Positions 32,536 through 41,430 of a stretch of 64,000 bases of DNA are shown here, piece by piece. Position 1 is the stretch's first letter, and every line of letters begins with the position of its first letter. Under the pieces are notes generated by a model. It worked only from the letters and a program-made list of their open reading frames with translations. It was not told where the DNA came from and did no database searches. The DNA comes from Planctomycetota bacterium (lineage in GTDB: Bacteria; Planctomycetota; Uabimicrobiia; Uabimicrobiales; Uabimicrobiaceae): assembly GCA_029260735.1 (NCBI GenBank), contig JAJDCR010000089.1:1-64000 (forward strand), read 5' to 3'. The position numbers were made by a program, and so were the translations under genes.

Positions 32536-33930
32536 ATGAGACGTAAAGAATACTTTTATACTTTGGTCTTGGCAGTAGCTGTTTTGATTTTAGTAAATTT
32601 TGTTTATCTTAATGTAGGTGTTATTCAAAGTTCAACTATTTCTCGTCATCCATATATACAAATGGGCACGAGTAACTCTGTCGTTATTGTTTGGCGAACT
32701 TCGAAAGCAATCCAGCCAAGAGTGTATTTTTCGGAAAAACTTGGAAGTACTGGTAAAGAAGTTTCTAATAAAGAAATAGACGTACATTTAGCCCCCAATT
32801 TACGCTCTCTTAATGGAGATCAAAAATCTTATCTTTTTAGTGCTCCTAACAATACTCACCAATATGAGGCTCAAATAAGAAATTTAAAATCTGATACTCT
32901 TTACTATTATAGTGTTTATAACGGCAACAGAGTCATTGCTGGAGGAGATTCTAAGCATTTTTTTCGCACTTACCCCATAACTAATGCTCGACCTCTTCGT
33001 TTTTGGGTAGTGGGGGACTCAGGTAAAAACAACAAGGCTCAAAAAGATATTTTTAAGGGCTTACAAAGATATTTAAAGAAAAATAATATTTCTTTGGATG
33101 CCTATCTTCATGTTGGTGATATGGCCTATTGGCATGGGCGTGACTCTGAGTTCCAGAGTAAGTTCTTTGCTATTTATAAAGATCTTCTTTCCCAAGTAGT
33201 TTGCTGGCCTACCATCGGTAACCATGACTCTTATACAGGAAAAACTGGAAACCGTCCTTATAACGATGCTTTTGTTCTTCCCACAAAGGCAGAAGCAGGA
33301 GGAGTTCTCTCGGGAACAGAATATTACTACTCTTATGAAATTGGGCCCGTTCATTTTATCTCTTTAAACAGTCTAAACATCCACCCTACCGAAAAGATGA
33401 CTTTATGGTTAAAGAACGATTTGAAAAAAAATAAAAAGGCTTGGACTATTGTTTATTTCCATCATCCTCCTTACACCAAAGGAACTCACGATAGTGATAC
33501 TGAAGCTCCGAATATCAAAATGCGCGAACATATTATGCCCATCCTTGAGCCAGGAGGAGTAGATCTCGTTTTAGGAGGCCACTCTCATATTTATGAGCGG
33601 TCTATGCTTATAGACGGAGCCTATGCAACCCCGACCACTTCAGCAGGAGTAATTCTTGACGATGGAGATGGAGATATAGAAGGTGATGGAGCTTATGTTA
33701 AAAGAGCAGGAATACACGAAGGAACGATAATGATAGTTGTAGGAAACGGAGGAGCTGGGCTTGGTCAACGAGGAATTAGTCCTGTTATGAAAAAAACTCT
33801 CCAAATATATGGATCAATTGTCATAGAGATCCATCAAGATACTCTAAAAACAGTGATGATTGACCAAAAAGGGAAAATCCAAGACCGCTTTCATATCATC
33901 AAAAAAGATAAAACTCATTTTGGAGATTGA
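32536..33930 (+). CDS. Purple acid phosphatase-type metallophosphoesterase, membrane-anchored
   Basis: The 464-residue protein has one N-terminal membrane helix (residues ~7-25, no lipobox). A purple-acid-phosphatase N-terminal Fn3-like domain follows (RHPYIQMGTSNSVVIVWRTS). The dimetal catalytic domain shows VVGDSGKN, HVGDMAYWHG with the metal-bridging Asp and Tyr, TIGNHDSY, VYFHHPPY and GGHSHIYERS. ATG 32536 is chosen because AAGGA lies six bases upstream. The protein is a close paralogue of the next gene, which carries extra C-terminal domains that this one lacks. Extracytoplasmic phosphate scavenging is the likely role. It seems to be transcribed alone. Confidence 0.87.
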   Translation: MRRKEYFYTLVLAVAVLILVNFVYLNVGVIQSSTISRHPYIQMGTSNSVVIVWRTSKAIQPRVYFSEKLGSTGKEVSNKEIDVHLAPNLRSLNGDQKSYLFSAPNNTHQYEAQIRNLKSDTLYYYSVYNGNRVIAGGDSKHFFRTYPITNARPLRFWVVGDSGKNNKAQKDIFKGLQRYLKKNNISLDAYLHVGDMAYWHGRDSEFQSKFFAIYKDLLSQVVCWPTIGNHDSYTGKTGNRPYNDAFVLPTKAEAGGVLSGTEYYYSYEIGPVHFISLNSLNIHPTEKMTLWLKNDLKKNKKAWTIVYFHHPPYTKGTHDSDTEAPNIKMREHIMPILEPGGVDLVLGGHSHIYERSMLIDGAYATPTTSAGVILDDGDGDIEGDGAYVKRAGIHEGTIMIVVGNGGAGLGQRGISPVMKKTLQIYGSIVIEIHQDTLKTVMIDQKGKIQDRFHIIKKDKTHFGD

Positions 33931-34257
33931 GAGACAAATTTATCTTAAAAGTGAGAGAATATAAACCAACTAGCTTGATCTTATCCTAGGTTAAACCAGC
34001 TCAAAAGGAACTAAAAATATATATAATCCCACTCTCATTTGACCGCCGAATGTAGGATTATATTCACCATGGGTAATAGAAAAAAATAAACAACATTCAT
34101 CTTGTATTTAGCCAATCTAAATACTATTCTTAATAAAATAAACACAGCTTATTATGAGATCACTTATTTTTATCTCAAATACAGCCGTCTCTTTGCAGGT
34201 CTGATGCTACTCATTGTAAGATATAGGGCTATATATTACCTTCAAGAAAGGCCCATC
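33931..34257. other. 327-bp intergenic region between the two phosphatases
   Basis: The open frame extends upstream of the chosen start but shows no homology. TAATCC near 34026 and GGATTA near 34053 are inverted. GAGATCACTTATTTTTATCTC near 34157-34177 forms a short hairpin. No promoter was assigned with confidence. There is little resemblance to the region upstream of the paralogue. Confidence 0.4.
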
Positions 34258-36894
34258 ATGAATCGCAAAGAGTTTTTTCATATTTTGATTTTAGCTACTT
34301 CTATTTACTTTACTTTAGGTTGTAGCCAGAGCTCTCCTGTTTCCCGTGATCCTTACCTGCAAATGGGAACAAGCAACTCTGTTATTATTGTTTGGCGTAC
34401 TTCAAAGGCAATTGTCCCTAGAGTGCTTTTTTCGGAGGAGCTTGGAAGTTCTGGTAGAGAGGTTTTCAAGGAAGAAATAAGCTTGTGTTTATCTTCTGAT
34501 TCACACAATGATAACGAGGGGCAAACTTATCTCTTTAGCGCACCTAATAACACTCATCAATACCAGGCCCAGGTGAGAAACTTAAAAGCGGATACCATTT
34601 ACTACTACAGTATTTATGACGGAAATGAAGTGGTTGCAGGAGGAGATTCCGAGCATTTTTTCCGTACTTATCCCAATGACAAGGATAATGAGAACACTCG
34701 ACCTCTTCGTTTTTGGGTTCTGGGAGACTCCGGCACAGGAGGCAATGACCAAGAAAAAGTTTTCCAAGGATTACAAAAATACCTAGATAAAAATAATTTT
34801 TCTTTGGATGGTTATCTCCATGTAGGTGATATGGCCTATGATCATGGACAGGACTGTGAGTTTCAGAATAACTTTTTTTCCGTTTATAAATCGCTTCTTC
34901 GTCAAGTAGTTTGCTGGCCAACCATAGGCAACCATGAATCTAGTACCGGAGAAATAGAAAACCGCCCCTACAATGACGCCTACATTCTCCCCACAAAAGC
35001 TGAAGCCGGAGGATTTCCCTCTGGCACAGAATCGTACTACTCCTTTGAGATTGGACCTATTCATTTTATTTCCTTAGACAGTCAAAATCTAAATCGCCGC
35101 CCTATCGGAGAAATGGCTTTGTGGCTAAAGAAAGATTTAGAAAAAAACAAAAAGGCTTGGATCATTGCTTACTGGCATCATCCACCTTACACCAAGGGAA
35201 CGCATGACAGTGACACCGAAATTCAGCATATCGAAATGCGCGAGCATATCATGCCGATTCTGGAATCGGGAGGAGTAGATTTAATTTTAGGAGGGCACTC
35301 TCATATTTATGAGCGATCTATGCTTATAGACGGAGCTTATGCAACTCCTACCACTTCAGCAAAAGTAATCCTTGACGATGGAGACGGGGACAAAAAAGGT
35401 GATGGAGCTTATATTAAAAGCGCTGGAATACATCCTCATCAAGGAAGTGTTGCGATTGTTACAGGTAACGGAGGAGCCCGTCTTGGCCAAGACGGGATAA
35501 GCCCAGTTATGAAGAAAACTCTTCTAGTCCATGGATCAGTTGTTATTGAAATTCATCAAGATACTCTAGAAGTGGTAATGATTGACCAAAGAGGTCAAGT
35601 TCAAGACCGTTTTCATCTCGTCAAAAAAGGAAAAGTTCATCTATCTCACCTATCTAATGTTTGGGAGACAAATGGACCAGAACAAATTTTTTCCTCTCGC
35701 TACTTCACTGACCAAACCCAAGTTACTCTCGTTGCTCGCCCGCAAGCTCCTGATGCTAAAATTTACTACACATTAGATGGAAGTGAACCTAGTTTTAAAG
35801 CTTTGCGCTACCAAAAGCCTATTTTGGTAAGAAAAACATGCGTACTTAAGGCATTTAGTGCTTGGCGCAATAATACCAGAGTCAGTCCAATATCTAGCCT
35901 TTCATACCAAAAATCAGAACCTGTTTTTGAACTCTCTCTTCAGGATATAAATTCAGAAAATATCCAGCAAGGAATCTCCCGCCAAAAAAAAAACCTCGCC
36001 TCCGGTAAAGTTGAAGAACAAGATATTGTAGATCAGGTAGCTTATTTTCCTGATAGTGAAACAGAGTCCAGGCACTCTATCCATTGGAGTGGATACTGGA
36101 AAGTTGAAAAAAAAGGATTGTATACTCTTTTTGGAGAATTAGACCAAGAAGTTGATTTGACTCTAAATCAGAAAATAGTTCTGAATAGTAAGAACAAAAC
36201 TAGGGCTCAAATGGTTTCTTTATTTCCTGGTTTTTACCAATTAGACCTACGATTTTCTCCGAAGAACTCATCTCCTTGGATGGGAATAGGATACGAGCTC
36301 GCGAGAAAAAAAACTCCTATAGCTTTCCCTGCTAGTAGCCTGTTTATTCCTAGCGGAAAAAATAAACACAAATTTTTTTTATCTCGTATATCTTCTTCCC
36401 CTAATGATGCCGAAGAAAATGCGAATGGAAAAATAAATTTAGACAGCTCTGATTTAGATCTAGGAGAAAACTCCCAAACAATAGGTTTGTATTATCCTAA
36501 TTTAGACATCCCTGCTAAAGCAAAGATTCATCGTGCCTATTTGCAATTTTCCGTTGACGAAAAAGAAAGTGTAAAAGCCAAACTCAATATTCAAATCGAA
36601 AGAAAAAAACAAGCAAGAGCTTTTTATAAGAAAGATTACAACATATCACAGAGGAATCGTAGCCTCCACCAAGTTACCTGGTTTCCTGATCCCTGGAAAA
36701 AAGAAAAAGCTCAAGGAGAAAAACAAAGATCCCCTAATCTAAATTTTTTGATAAAAGAGTTAGTTCATTTACCAGGTTGGAAAAAAAGCAATCCCGTAGC
36801 TTTTATTCTTACCGGAAAAGGCCGTCGAACGGCTACTTCTTACGATAAATCTAGTTCAGAAGCCCCCTTCCTTTATGTGGAGTACACTCCTTGA
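34258..36894 (+). CDS. Multidomain purple acid phosphatase lipoprotein
   Basis: The 878-residue protein starts at ATG 34258, with AAAGG seven bases upstream, which places a lipobox (YFTLGC, Cys ~22). It is thus a lipoprotein, unlike its paralogue. Residues ~25-450 repeat the phosphatase architecture (VLGDSGTG, HVGDMAYDHG, TIGNHESS, AYWHHPPY, GGHSHIYERS). Next comes a chitobiase/Fn3-associated domain (ARPQAPDAKIYYTLDGSEPS, ~490-560). A PA14-like beta domain (~600-705) follows. The C-terminal domain (~710-876) runs from DAEENANGKINLDSSDLDLG through HRAYLQFSVDE and LVHLPGWKKSNPVAFIL to PFLYVEY, and is common in secreted planctomycete and Bacteroidetes proteins. The tail probably binds surface polysaccharide. 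Confidence 0.87.
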   Translation: MNRKEFFHILILATSIYFTLGCSQSSPVSRDPYLQMGTSNSVIIVWRTSKAIVPRVLFSEELGSSGREVFKEEISLCLSSDSHNDNEGQTYLFSAPNNTHQYQAQVRNLKADTIYYYSIYDGNEVVAGGDSEHFFRTYPNDKDNENTRPLRFWVLGDSGTGGNDQEKVFQGLQKYLDKNNFSLDGYLHVGDMAYDHGQDCEFQNNFFSVYKSLLRQVVCWPTIGNHESSTGEIENRPYNDAYILPTKAEAGGFPSGTESYYSFEIGPIHFISLDSQNLNRRPIGEMALWLKKDLEKNKKAWIIAYWHHPPYTKGTHDSDTEIQHIEMREHIMPILESGGVDLILGGHSHIYERSMLIDGAYATPTTSAKVILDDGDGDKKGDGAYIKSAGIHPHQGSVAIVTGNGGARLGQDGISPVMKKTLLVHGSVVIEIHQDTLEVVMIDQRGQVQDRFHLVKKGKVHLSHLSNVWETNGPEQIFSSRYFTDQTQVTLVARPQAPDAKIYYTLDGSEPSFKALRYQKPILVRKTCVLKAFSAWRNNTRVSPISSLSYQKSEPVFELSLQDINSENIQQGISRQKKNLASGKVEEQDIVDQVAYFPDSETESRHSIHWSGYWKVEKKGLYTLFGELDQEVDLTLNQKIVLNSKNKTRAQMVSLFPGFYQLDLRFSPKNSSPWMGIGYELARKKTPIAFPASSLFIPSGKNKHKFFLSRISSSPNDAEENANGKINLDSSDLDLGENSQTIGLYYPNLDIPAKAKIHRAYLQFSVDEKESVKAKLNIQIERKKQARAFYKKDYNISQRNRSLHQVTWFPDPWKKEKAQGEKQRSPNLNFLIKELVHLPGWKKSNPVAFILTGKGRRTATSYDKSSSEAPFLYVEYTP

Positions 36895-36960
36895 AATATA
36901 TAGAAACGAAAAAAAGCTAAAAGCAAGGAAAAATAAGAGCGAAAAGCATCCATTGTATTT

Positions 36961-37291
36961 GCATGTTTTTAAGGTACTGTGAAAAGAGTGCGCCTTAAAG
37001 TTGAAGGAAGAAAAAAGTTCACGCAAAGGCGCAAAGACGCCAAGGAGAAAAAGAGTCAAGACAAAAGATAAATTCGGAGAATTTTATCAACACAAAAATT
37101 CTTTAGATCTTCCTTTGCGATCTTTGCGTCTTTGCGTGAACTTTTTTTTTCTTCAAAATCCACCTCGGAGGGGAAAAAATACAAAGGCGACAGCTTAAAC
37201 TTAATGCTATTTGTGCCTGGGGCTAGCGCGACTAAACCGTAAAAAAAGCACCTAGATTAAATGCATGTTTGTAAGGTACTGTGAAAAGAGT
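36961..37291. repeat. 29-bp direct repeats flanking a GCAAAGACGC inverted element
   Basis: GCATGTTT-K-TAAGGTACTG followed by TGAAAAGAGT occurs at 36961-36989 and again at 37263-37291 with one mismatch. Between them, GTTCACGCAAAGGCGCAAAG (37018-37037) is inverted against CTTTGCGTCTTTGCGTGAAC (37123-37142). CGCAAAGACGC palindromes of this sort are dispersed repeats in many bacterial genomes. The 402 bp from 36895 to 37296 contain no convincing gene. Confidence 0.7.
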
Positions 37292-37296
37292 AACAA

Positions 37297-37710
37297 CTAC
37301 TCTTCCTCATCGACATTTTCAATACTTTTTGACCACTCATTATAAAACAACAATTGTTCTTCTATCGAGACAGCTTCTGTGTCATCGTTGCTCGCAAAAA
37401 TATCTACAATGTCACATAGATCTACATGCTTACCTAAAGTCATTTTATAAGCGCTTCTTCCTCCTCCCATGCTTCTGCACATTCCTGATGGATAGACATT
37501 ACGAGAAGCACCAAAACACTTTGGACGTAAGCCTTTCTTTTCTAGCTTTTTCCTCATTTTACATAGACACTCAAAATAATCTAAACCATGCGTTTTTAGC
37601 CTTTTATAGCCAAAGGTCACAGTTAGTTGGTAGTTGTCTTTTAGTAAAAATGTAGATTCGATAGTTTTTTTGTCGTTTATACTGACTAAGGCTATCCTAT
37701 ATTTTTCCAA
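37297..37710 (-). CDS. Conserved hypothetical protein with CRSMGGGRSAY-type motif
   Basis: The 137-residue protein has a TTG start at 37710 supported by AGGAAGG about ten bases upstream. The central segment GASRNVYPSGMCRSMGGG continues into SAYKMTLGK and VDIFASND. It recalls a small family of uncharacterised proteins that I believe is widespread in planctomycetes (PSGMxRxMGGGxxAY). The C-terminus VSIEEQLLFYNEWSKSIE also fits that family. The opposite-strand open frame here is a shadow. No function is proposed. It is a monocistronic gene lying close to a repeat. Confidence 0.6.
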   Translation of the reverse strand: MEKYRIALVSINDKKTIESTFLLKDNYQLTVTFGYKRLKTHGLDYFECLCKMRKKLEKKGLRPKCFGASRNVYPSGMCRSMGGGRSAYKMTLGKHVDLCDIVDIFASNDDTEAVSIEEQLLFYNEWSKSIENVDEEE

Positions 37711-37973
37711 AACACTCGCCTTCCTCTACTTTATGATTTTTTTCCAAAATCTGGTATCTTGAAAAACAAAAATTTTACAGACCCAATTAACATACGCGTT
37801 TTTGTTTTTACTTTGAGCGATTCAGATTTGCCTGGAAAAAAGAACAATATCTCTGTATAATCTATAGAATATTTCATCTATATAACAAATTTACATTTTA
37901 ATACTTCTGGTTATTTCCTCTTAATTGAGAATCAAGAGATGAGAAATCGCTTAAAGAAGAACGGAGAAACAAC

Positions 37974-38705
37974 ATGATAAAGGTATGCACTACAGCAATT
38001 GTTTTATTCATCTGGATTTGCCCAGCTTATTCTAGCTCCATAGTTGCCCCCAACCCCACTTTTGAAACAAACGAAGGTAATAGTAGCCTTACTGTTCCTT
38101 TTAATGGCCGTGCGCAAATACAAATGTTATTTGAAAGCTCACTATTTAGTGAGGGTCCATTACGGATTACAGGGTTAAGAGTAAGACAAGATGCTTCTCA
38201 GTCAGCAAGCGGGACATTTAATACCTCTGGTTTTAGAGTGGACATGTCCTCAACAACAGTAAATGCTTCCACTGCGGGATCTAATTTTAATAATAATCAT
38301 GGAGTAAATCGTGCCACTGTTTTCAATTCCGCCCTAACACTTACTTATTCCAGTGGAAATACTCCTAACAACTTTAGTAGCCTGATCAACTTAAACCCTT
38401 TTGATTATGATCCCACAAGTGGTGAGAGTTTAATTATTCATTTTTTTAATTTTGACAATTTAGATACAGGTGAGTTTTTTGTTGACAGGGAAGTTTCCCC
38501 TGCCATTGCCGGTACATTTATAGCTCTTAATACCAGTAATCCCGATTCAGATACAGCTACTTTTACTCGCCAATCAGACTCTATGATAATTCTATTAGAA
38601 ACAGAGTCGCTCTCCTCTGTTCCAGAACCCTCCACATTTATTTTTCTTTGCTTAGCTCTTTTCGCCTGTCCTTTTTGCCGACGGATTACTCCGAATGCAA
38701 AATAA
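37974..38705 (+). CDS. PEP-CTERM-anchored secreted protein 2
   Basis: The 243-residue protein has a signal peptide (TAIVLFIWICPAYSSS) and a Ser/Thr/Asn-rich beta body (QSASGTFNTSGFRVDMSSTT). The exosortase sorting tail is VPEPSTFIFLCLALFACPF followed by CRR and a basic end. The body is unrecognised but similar in style to PEP-CTERM protein 1. CGGAGAAACAAC precedes the ATG. Its end overlaps the convergent PP2C-like gene by 20 bp, so no terminator separates them. Expected location is the cell surface or matrix. Confidence 0.83.
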   Translation: MIKVCTTAIVLFIWICPAYSSSIVAPNPTFETNEGNSSLTVPFNGRAQIQMLFESSLFSEGPLRITGLRVRQDASQSASGTFNTSGFRVDMSSTTVNASTAGSNFNNNHGVNRATVFNSALTLTYSSGNTPNNFSSLINLNPFDYDPTSGESLIIHFFNFDNLDTGEFFVDREVSPAIAGTFIALNTSNPDSDTATFTRQSDSMIILLETESLSSVPEPSTFIFLCLALFACPFCRRITPNAK

Positions 38706-39297
38706 ACGAAATATCATCTTGTAGCTGGCCAGAGCGTAAACGAACTAAGTCAACCAAGAGTTGGGGGATATTCTCCCACTCTTGGTTGAGAATATTTTCA
38801 ATATTAGCCAGAGAAGTGTAATTAAACAGTCCATCTGAGCCAACCAATAGGGTCCCATCTAATTTGTAAGGCCCAAAGCTTACAGGAATAGAATCTCCAC
38901 TTCCCAAGAGTGGTTTTCTATGCTGAAGAAAAGTGAGTTCCTGTTTAAATTCTGAATTAAAAAGCCAAGATTGAGAGTCTCCTACACTAGCTCCAAAAAC
39001 AATTTTTTCTCTAACGAAAGCTACTATACCGGTGGTTTCTCCGCAAGAAAAATCAAGAGCCATTTCATGATCCAGGTTTCGCATAATTTTTTCTAATACG
39101 AGCGGATCAGAGATGTCGGAGTGTTTTTTCAAGTAACTCCCCCAAAAAGAAACAAAATACTCTGCCGCTTCGCTTCCTCCACTAAAACCTCCCGCTCCAT
39201 CCGCGAGCAAAAAAATATTTGTGTTATCCATTTGAAGAGCGATGGCTCGGTCATCACCTTTGCTTTGAGCTTGCTCAATAAAAACAATCGGTTTCAT
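38686..39297 (-). CDS. PP2C-family Ser/Thr protein phosphatase
   Basis: The 203-residue compact PP2C fold shows SKGDDRAIAL, LLADGAGGFSGG (metal-binding Asp and Gly of motif 2), SVGDSQSWLF, VGSDGLFNY and QDDISFIL (the final DD metal ligands). It is shorter than the typical 240-260 residues. It probably reverses Hanks-type kinase phosphorylation; only a decayed kinase is present in the window. ATG 39297 (MKPIVFIEQAQ) is preferred because AAAGGGG lies about eight bases upstream; ATG 39330 adds 11 residues. Cytoplasmic. Tail-to-tail overlap with PEP-CTERM protein 2. Confidence 0.8.
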   Translation of the reverse strand: MKPIVFIEQAQSKGDDRAIALQMDNTNIFLLADGAGGFSGGSEAAEYFVSFWGSYLKKHSDISDPLVLEKIMRNLDHEMALDFSCGETTGIVAFVREKIVFGASVGDSQSWLFNSEFKQELTFLQHRKPLLGSGDSIPVSFGPYKLDGTLLVGSDGLFNYTSLANIENILNQEWENIPQLLVDLVRLRSGQLQDDISFILHSE

Positions 39298-39395
39298 CAA
39301 GACAACCCCTTTATTCTGAAATTTTCCCATATTCTTGCCATAAAAACTATGCTAGAGTTAAGACTAGTCCTTTAGCATTTTACAAGGAGTGGGTT

Positions 39396-40538
39396 ATGCG
39401 AAAGTTGGCTCTAGATGTTTCCATTAGTTTATACGTAATGATAGCTTTCCCTCTTATCTTTTTCCTGATCTTGCTATTTTTTATCTCAGAAACAGGAGCA
39501 AGCCGAGTTTTTGTTCTTTCTGCTTTTGCTGCCTTTCCCATTCCTGTTTTGCTGTGGTTTTCTGGGCGAGTAAAAAGATTTTCTTTGCCCGCCAAAAAGC
39601 TTTCTCTCTTTTTAGCTAGTCTATCCTTAGCTCTGCTTGCTTTTTTGTATTCGAATACTCCTCCAGGAGAGTCTTTGTCCAAGGAACAGCCTCAATCTAT
39701 CTTTCTTCGTCAATACTCTTACCAAAGAACTTCTCTCGCCAATTTAGTTCCTGAAATCGATCAAGTCAAGCTAGGCAGTTATCTTTTCCCTTTGGTCGAT
39801 CCCTTTATAGATAATGAACAGGGAAAACATATACGAGATTTGCTTTTAAAAGTTTATCGAGATATGGAAAACTCTCCCTCTTTTTCTCGCTTAGGTTCTG
39901 TTTTAAATTACTCTTACCGAGATATCTCCTTTGGAGGAGATTACGGTGGGCATCTTTACACCTATATTCCCTCTTCTTGGCAAAATTCATCCCGTTCAGC
40001 TATTTTATTTCTTCACGGAAGTATGGGAAATTTCAAAGGATATTTGTGGCTATGGAAGCAATTTGCCGACACTCATAACTTTGCCATTATTGCTCCTAGC
40101 TTTGGCATGGGGAACTGGGATCAAAAAGGAGGGATTTTTGCGGTGGAAGAAGCTCGTCAATATGCGGTCGAAAAATTAGGAGTGAATCCTTCTGGTATTT
40201 ATTTAGCCGGAATTTCCAATGGAGGAAAAGGAGTTTCCCATGTGGGGCAAAAATACTCTGAATACTACCAAGGATTCATCTGTATTTCTCCTGTTTTAGA
40301 AACAGATATTTTGCTCACTTGGCCTAAGAAAGAACAACCTATTTTAGTTCTTCATGGGGAAAAAGATAAGAGAATACCCCTTAAATTTTTACAAAAAGAA
40401 TTGGGAAGTCTACGCCAAAAAAGATTTTCCATCCAAGAAAAAATCTACGAAAAAGAAGATCATTTTCTTTTCTTCTCTTCCCCAGAAAAGATTTTTAGGG
40501 ATATAGACAAGTTTATTCAGGAAAATAAAGAAAACTAG
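39396..40538 (+). CDS. Membrane-anchored alpha/beta hydrolase
   Basis: Of 380 residues, three hydrophobic helices lie within the first ~90 residues, then a linker, then an alpha/beta hydrolase domain (~200-375). The oxyanion strand is ILFLHGSMGN. The nucleophile elbow is LAGISNGGKG (Ser in GxSxG). The acid is in LHGEKDKRIP and the His in EKEDHFLFF. The arrangement resembles phospholipase/carboxylesterase or PHB-depolymerase-like esterases displayed on the membrane. Substrate unknown. AAGGAGTGGGTT precedes the ATG. The MerR-type promoter lies just past its stop. Confidence 0.8.
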   Translation: MRKLALDVSISLYVMIAFPLIFFLILLFFISETGASRVFVLSAFAAFPIPVLLWFSGRVKRFSLPAKKLSLFLASLSLALLAFLYSNTPPGESLSKEQPQSIFLRQYSYQRTSLANLVPEIDQVKLGSYLFPLVDPFIDNEQGKHIRDLLLKVYRDMENSPSFSRLGSVLNYSYRDISFGGDYGGHLYTYIPSSWQNSSRSAILFLHGSMGNFKGYLWLWKQFADTHNFAIIAPSFGMGNWDQKGGIFAVEEARQYAVEKLGVNPSGIYLAGISNGGKGVSHVGQKYSEYYQGFICISPVLETDILLTWPKKEQPILVLHGEKDKRIPLKFLQKELGSLRQKRFSIQEKIYEKEDHFLFFSSPEKIFRDIDKFIQENKEN

Positions 40539-40548
40539 AAAATAGCTA

Positions 40549-40579
40549 TTGACTCTCCCCTGAGGGGAGACTTTACACT
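40549..40579 (+). promoter_or_regulatory. MerR-family promoter with 19-bp spacer and operator dyad
   Basis: TTGACT (40549-40554) and TACACT (40574-40579) are separated by 19 bp rather than 17. The spacer holds the perfect dyad CTCCCC-TGA-GGGGAG (40555-40569). Over-long spacers with a central dyad are the hallmark of promoters twisted into activity by MerR-family regulators, and this dyad resembles BmrR/Mta-type sites. The regulator gene starts about 30 bp downstream. Confidence 0.88.
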
Positions 40580-40609
40580 TAGGACACTTCCTTACTAGGA
40601 TTAGATAAT

Positions 40610-41410
40610 ATGATGTACACGATTGGTGAACTTTCTCGTATTACTGGTTTATCGGTAAAGGCGTTGCGTTTCTATCACAAGAAAGATCTTCTCGTTCCTC
40701 GCAGTGTAGACCGAGAAACAAAGTACCGCTACTATGACAAAGAAAATGTGGAAAAAGCGCGGATGATCCGAACTCTTCGATCTTTAAACTTGAGTTTGGA
40801 GGATATCCAAGAAATTCTTCGCTCAGGAGAAGAGCTTACAATAGCATTAGAAAAACACCGCCAGCGGATGCAGGATGAGGTTTCACGCTATCAAAACATT
40901 GTTCGCCAACTTGATCACTTACTCAAGAGTGAAGAGAAAATAGTTAAACTCTTAGCCAGTAAAATATCTGCCTTTGAGGAAAAGTATGTAGAAGAAATTT
41001 ATGTTGTATCTACTCGGTATATCGGAAACTATTTTGATAGTATCGATATCCTTCAAGAGATGTTCGAAAAAATCAAAGGACAAGTTACAGGAAGACCTTT
41101 GAATTTGTTTTACGAAATGGACTTTAAGGAGAAAGATGCTGATGTCGAGGCTTGTCTTCCGATTGCTTCGTCTTTAGTTTTACCGAAGGGAATCACTGCT
41201 CGTAAACTCTCTTCCACGAAAGTTATCTCTTGTATTTACTCGGGCTCTTTCCAAGATTTTGGACATGTTTATGAAGAAATGATGGAGCAAATCAAAAGCT
41301 TAGATTACAAAATGGGGCTTCCCATTCGAGAAGTCTATATCAAAGGCCCTGATACAGAGAAAAATGAAAACGATTACCAAACTGAAATACAAATTCCCAT
41401 TGAAGATTAA
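40610..41410 (+). CDS. MerR-family regulator with GyrI-like effector domain (BmrR-like)
   Basis: Of 266 residues, ~1-70 form the MerR winged helix (YTIGELSRITGLSVKALRFYH, then YRYYDKENVEKA). Residues ~75-115 form the dimerisation coiled coil. Residues ~120-265 form a GyrI-like ligand-binding domain (SCIYSGSFQDFGHVYEEM, ending YQTEIQIPIED). This is the architecture of multidrug-sensing BmrR/BltR. The promoter at 40549-40579, with a 19-bp spacer and dyad, indicates autoactivation on ligand binding. ATGATG at 40610 offers two adjacent starts. The downstream small membrane protein gene is in the same transcript and is the presumed target. No efflux pump is present. Confidence 0.9.
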   Translation: MMYTIGELSRITGLSVKALRFYHKKDLLVPRSVDRETKYRYYDKENVEKARMIRTLRSLNLSLEDIQEILRSGEELTIALEKHRQRMQDEVSRYQNIVRQLDHLLKSEEKIVKLLASKISAFEEKYVEEIYVVSTRYIGNYFDSIDILQEMFEKIKGQVTGRPLNLFYEMDFKEKDADVEACLPIASSLVLPKGITARKLSSTKVISCIYSGSFQDFGHVYEEMMEQIKSLDYKMGLPIREVYIKGPDTEKNENDYQTEIQIPIED

Positions 41411-41430
41411 ATGAAGAAAGGTTGATTTCC

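Noticed and set aside
34102..34257. 52-residue N-terminal extension of the second phosphatase
   Set aside because: It would bury the lipobox mid-protein. The ATG at 34258 has a ribosome-binding site.
37281..37655. Plus-strand open frame opposite the conserved hypothetical protein
   Set aside because: Its sequence looks random, while the minus-strand product has a recognisable conserved motif and a ribosome-binding site.
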